From assembly GCA_009741485.1 (NCBI GenBank), contig CM019227.1, positions 16,477,015-16,541,014 on the forward strand: 64,000 nt of DNA, read 5' to 3'. Each line of letters starts with the position of its first letter. Within the stretch, counting starts at the first letter, position 1. Under the pieces are notes generated by a model that was not told the DNA's origin, searched no databases, and saw only the letters and a list, made by a program, of their open reading frames with translations. Source of the stretch: Malurus cyaneus samueli (taxonomy: Eukaryota; Chordata; Aves; Passeriformes; Maluridae). Positions 63,601-64,000 of the stretch are shown in pieces. The position numbers and the translations under genes were made by a program.

Positions 63601-64000
63601 AATGTGTCCTGGGCTAGCTCTGCCTCTCTGGCAGCAGCTGCTGGATAACCCTTCTCCTAGGCTCTGCCTTTTCTGATTAGCAAAACCATGGCTCTGGCAT
63701 GGTGGTTTCATTTCTCTCTGATTTATTAATGCTGAGAAGGGGTGTTGCCTTACATGAGCATTGAAACTTTGCAAGAAAAATGATCTTGTGGTGTGTCATG
63801 GCTCTGAAGTGGATCAGCAAAGGGCACAGCAAGGGTGGGGGGTGAGACTGGGGTCCACATCATCAAACATCAGTGCAGTGGATCAGACGAGCCCCAGCCA
63901 GCAAATGTTTGCCCGTCCTTCAGGGTCCCACGGGGTGAAGCTGAGGCTTCTTAAAAGGTCACCAGAGGCTGGGGGTGGGGAGCATTTGCACTGCTGTGAT
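54604..64000 (+). other. Long intron-like sequence with no recognised exon
   Basis: About 9.4 kb of AT-richer DNA follows the promoter and runs to the window edge. No ORF matches a protein I know. A weak CR1-like remnant lies at 59985-60085. The most exon-like spot is around 61566-61785: a good acceptor (TTTTTGCAG) followed by an ATG and a 63-codon frame; I do not recognise the product. Confidence 0.45.
59985..60085 (+). mobile_element. Degraded CR1-like remnant
   Basis: GGGCCTAAGCAACCTGATCC followed by TTTGCAATCTTAAG and ATTCTGTGACC is similar to worn CR1 3' ends. It is short and diverged. Confidence 0.4.

Overview
This is vertebrate nuclear DNA, almost certainly a bird. Genes are split into many short exons with GT/AG borders, intergenic spaces are small, promoters are CpG-rich, and the only recognisable interspersed repeats are short truncated CR1 LINE 3' ends in both orientations. 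Every gene I recognise maps to human 16p13.3 or 7p22.1, which fits a bird chromosome 14 equivalent. I cannot name the species. Seven protein genes can be identified and read exon by exon; an eighth starts near the right end and runs out of the window.

Layout. 1-2100: nothing recognisable. 2110-4830 (+): PERCC1, the intestinal enteroendocrine regulator, with a TATA promoter, a non-coding first exon and a one-base frameshift near its 3' end. 5998-25021 (-): CLCN7, the lysosomal Cl-/H+ exchanger, complete in 25 coding exons (802 aa), with two MITF/TFE-type boxes at its start. 25717-27452 (-): PTX4, a long pentraxin, two coding exons (460 aa). 27915-33809 (+): ECI1, mitochondrial enoyl-CoA isomerase, seven exons. 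34062-37680 (-): DNASE1L2, eight coding exons (278 aa), tail-to-tail with ECI1. 38865-43836 (-): DNASE1, eight coding exons (284 aa), a tandem paralogue with the same exon phases; its intron 1 carries about 800 bp of (GGAT)n. 45123-53372 (+): INTS15 (formerly C7orf26), six exons (451 aa). 54400-64000 (+): a CpG promoter and first exon of an unidentified gene, followed by about 9.4 kb of intron-like sequence.

The genes do not form one pathway. CLCN7 acts in lysosomes and osteoclasts, PERCC1 in gut endocrine development, ECI1 in mitochondrial beta-oxidation, the two DNases in extracellular DNA removal, PTX4 in the secreted pentraxin family, and INTS15 in the Integrator complex. What stands out is the arrangement: blocks that are separate in human are joined here, DNASE1 and DNASE1L2 sit side by side, and CCDC154 is absent between PERCC1 and CLCN7. 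I saw no new defence or mobile system. The best leads are the PERCC1 frameshift and control region, the CLCN7 M-box pair, the DNase tandem with its readable repeat intron, a CpG-rich island inside an INTS15 intron, and a CTCF-like site at a synteny junction.
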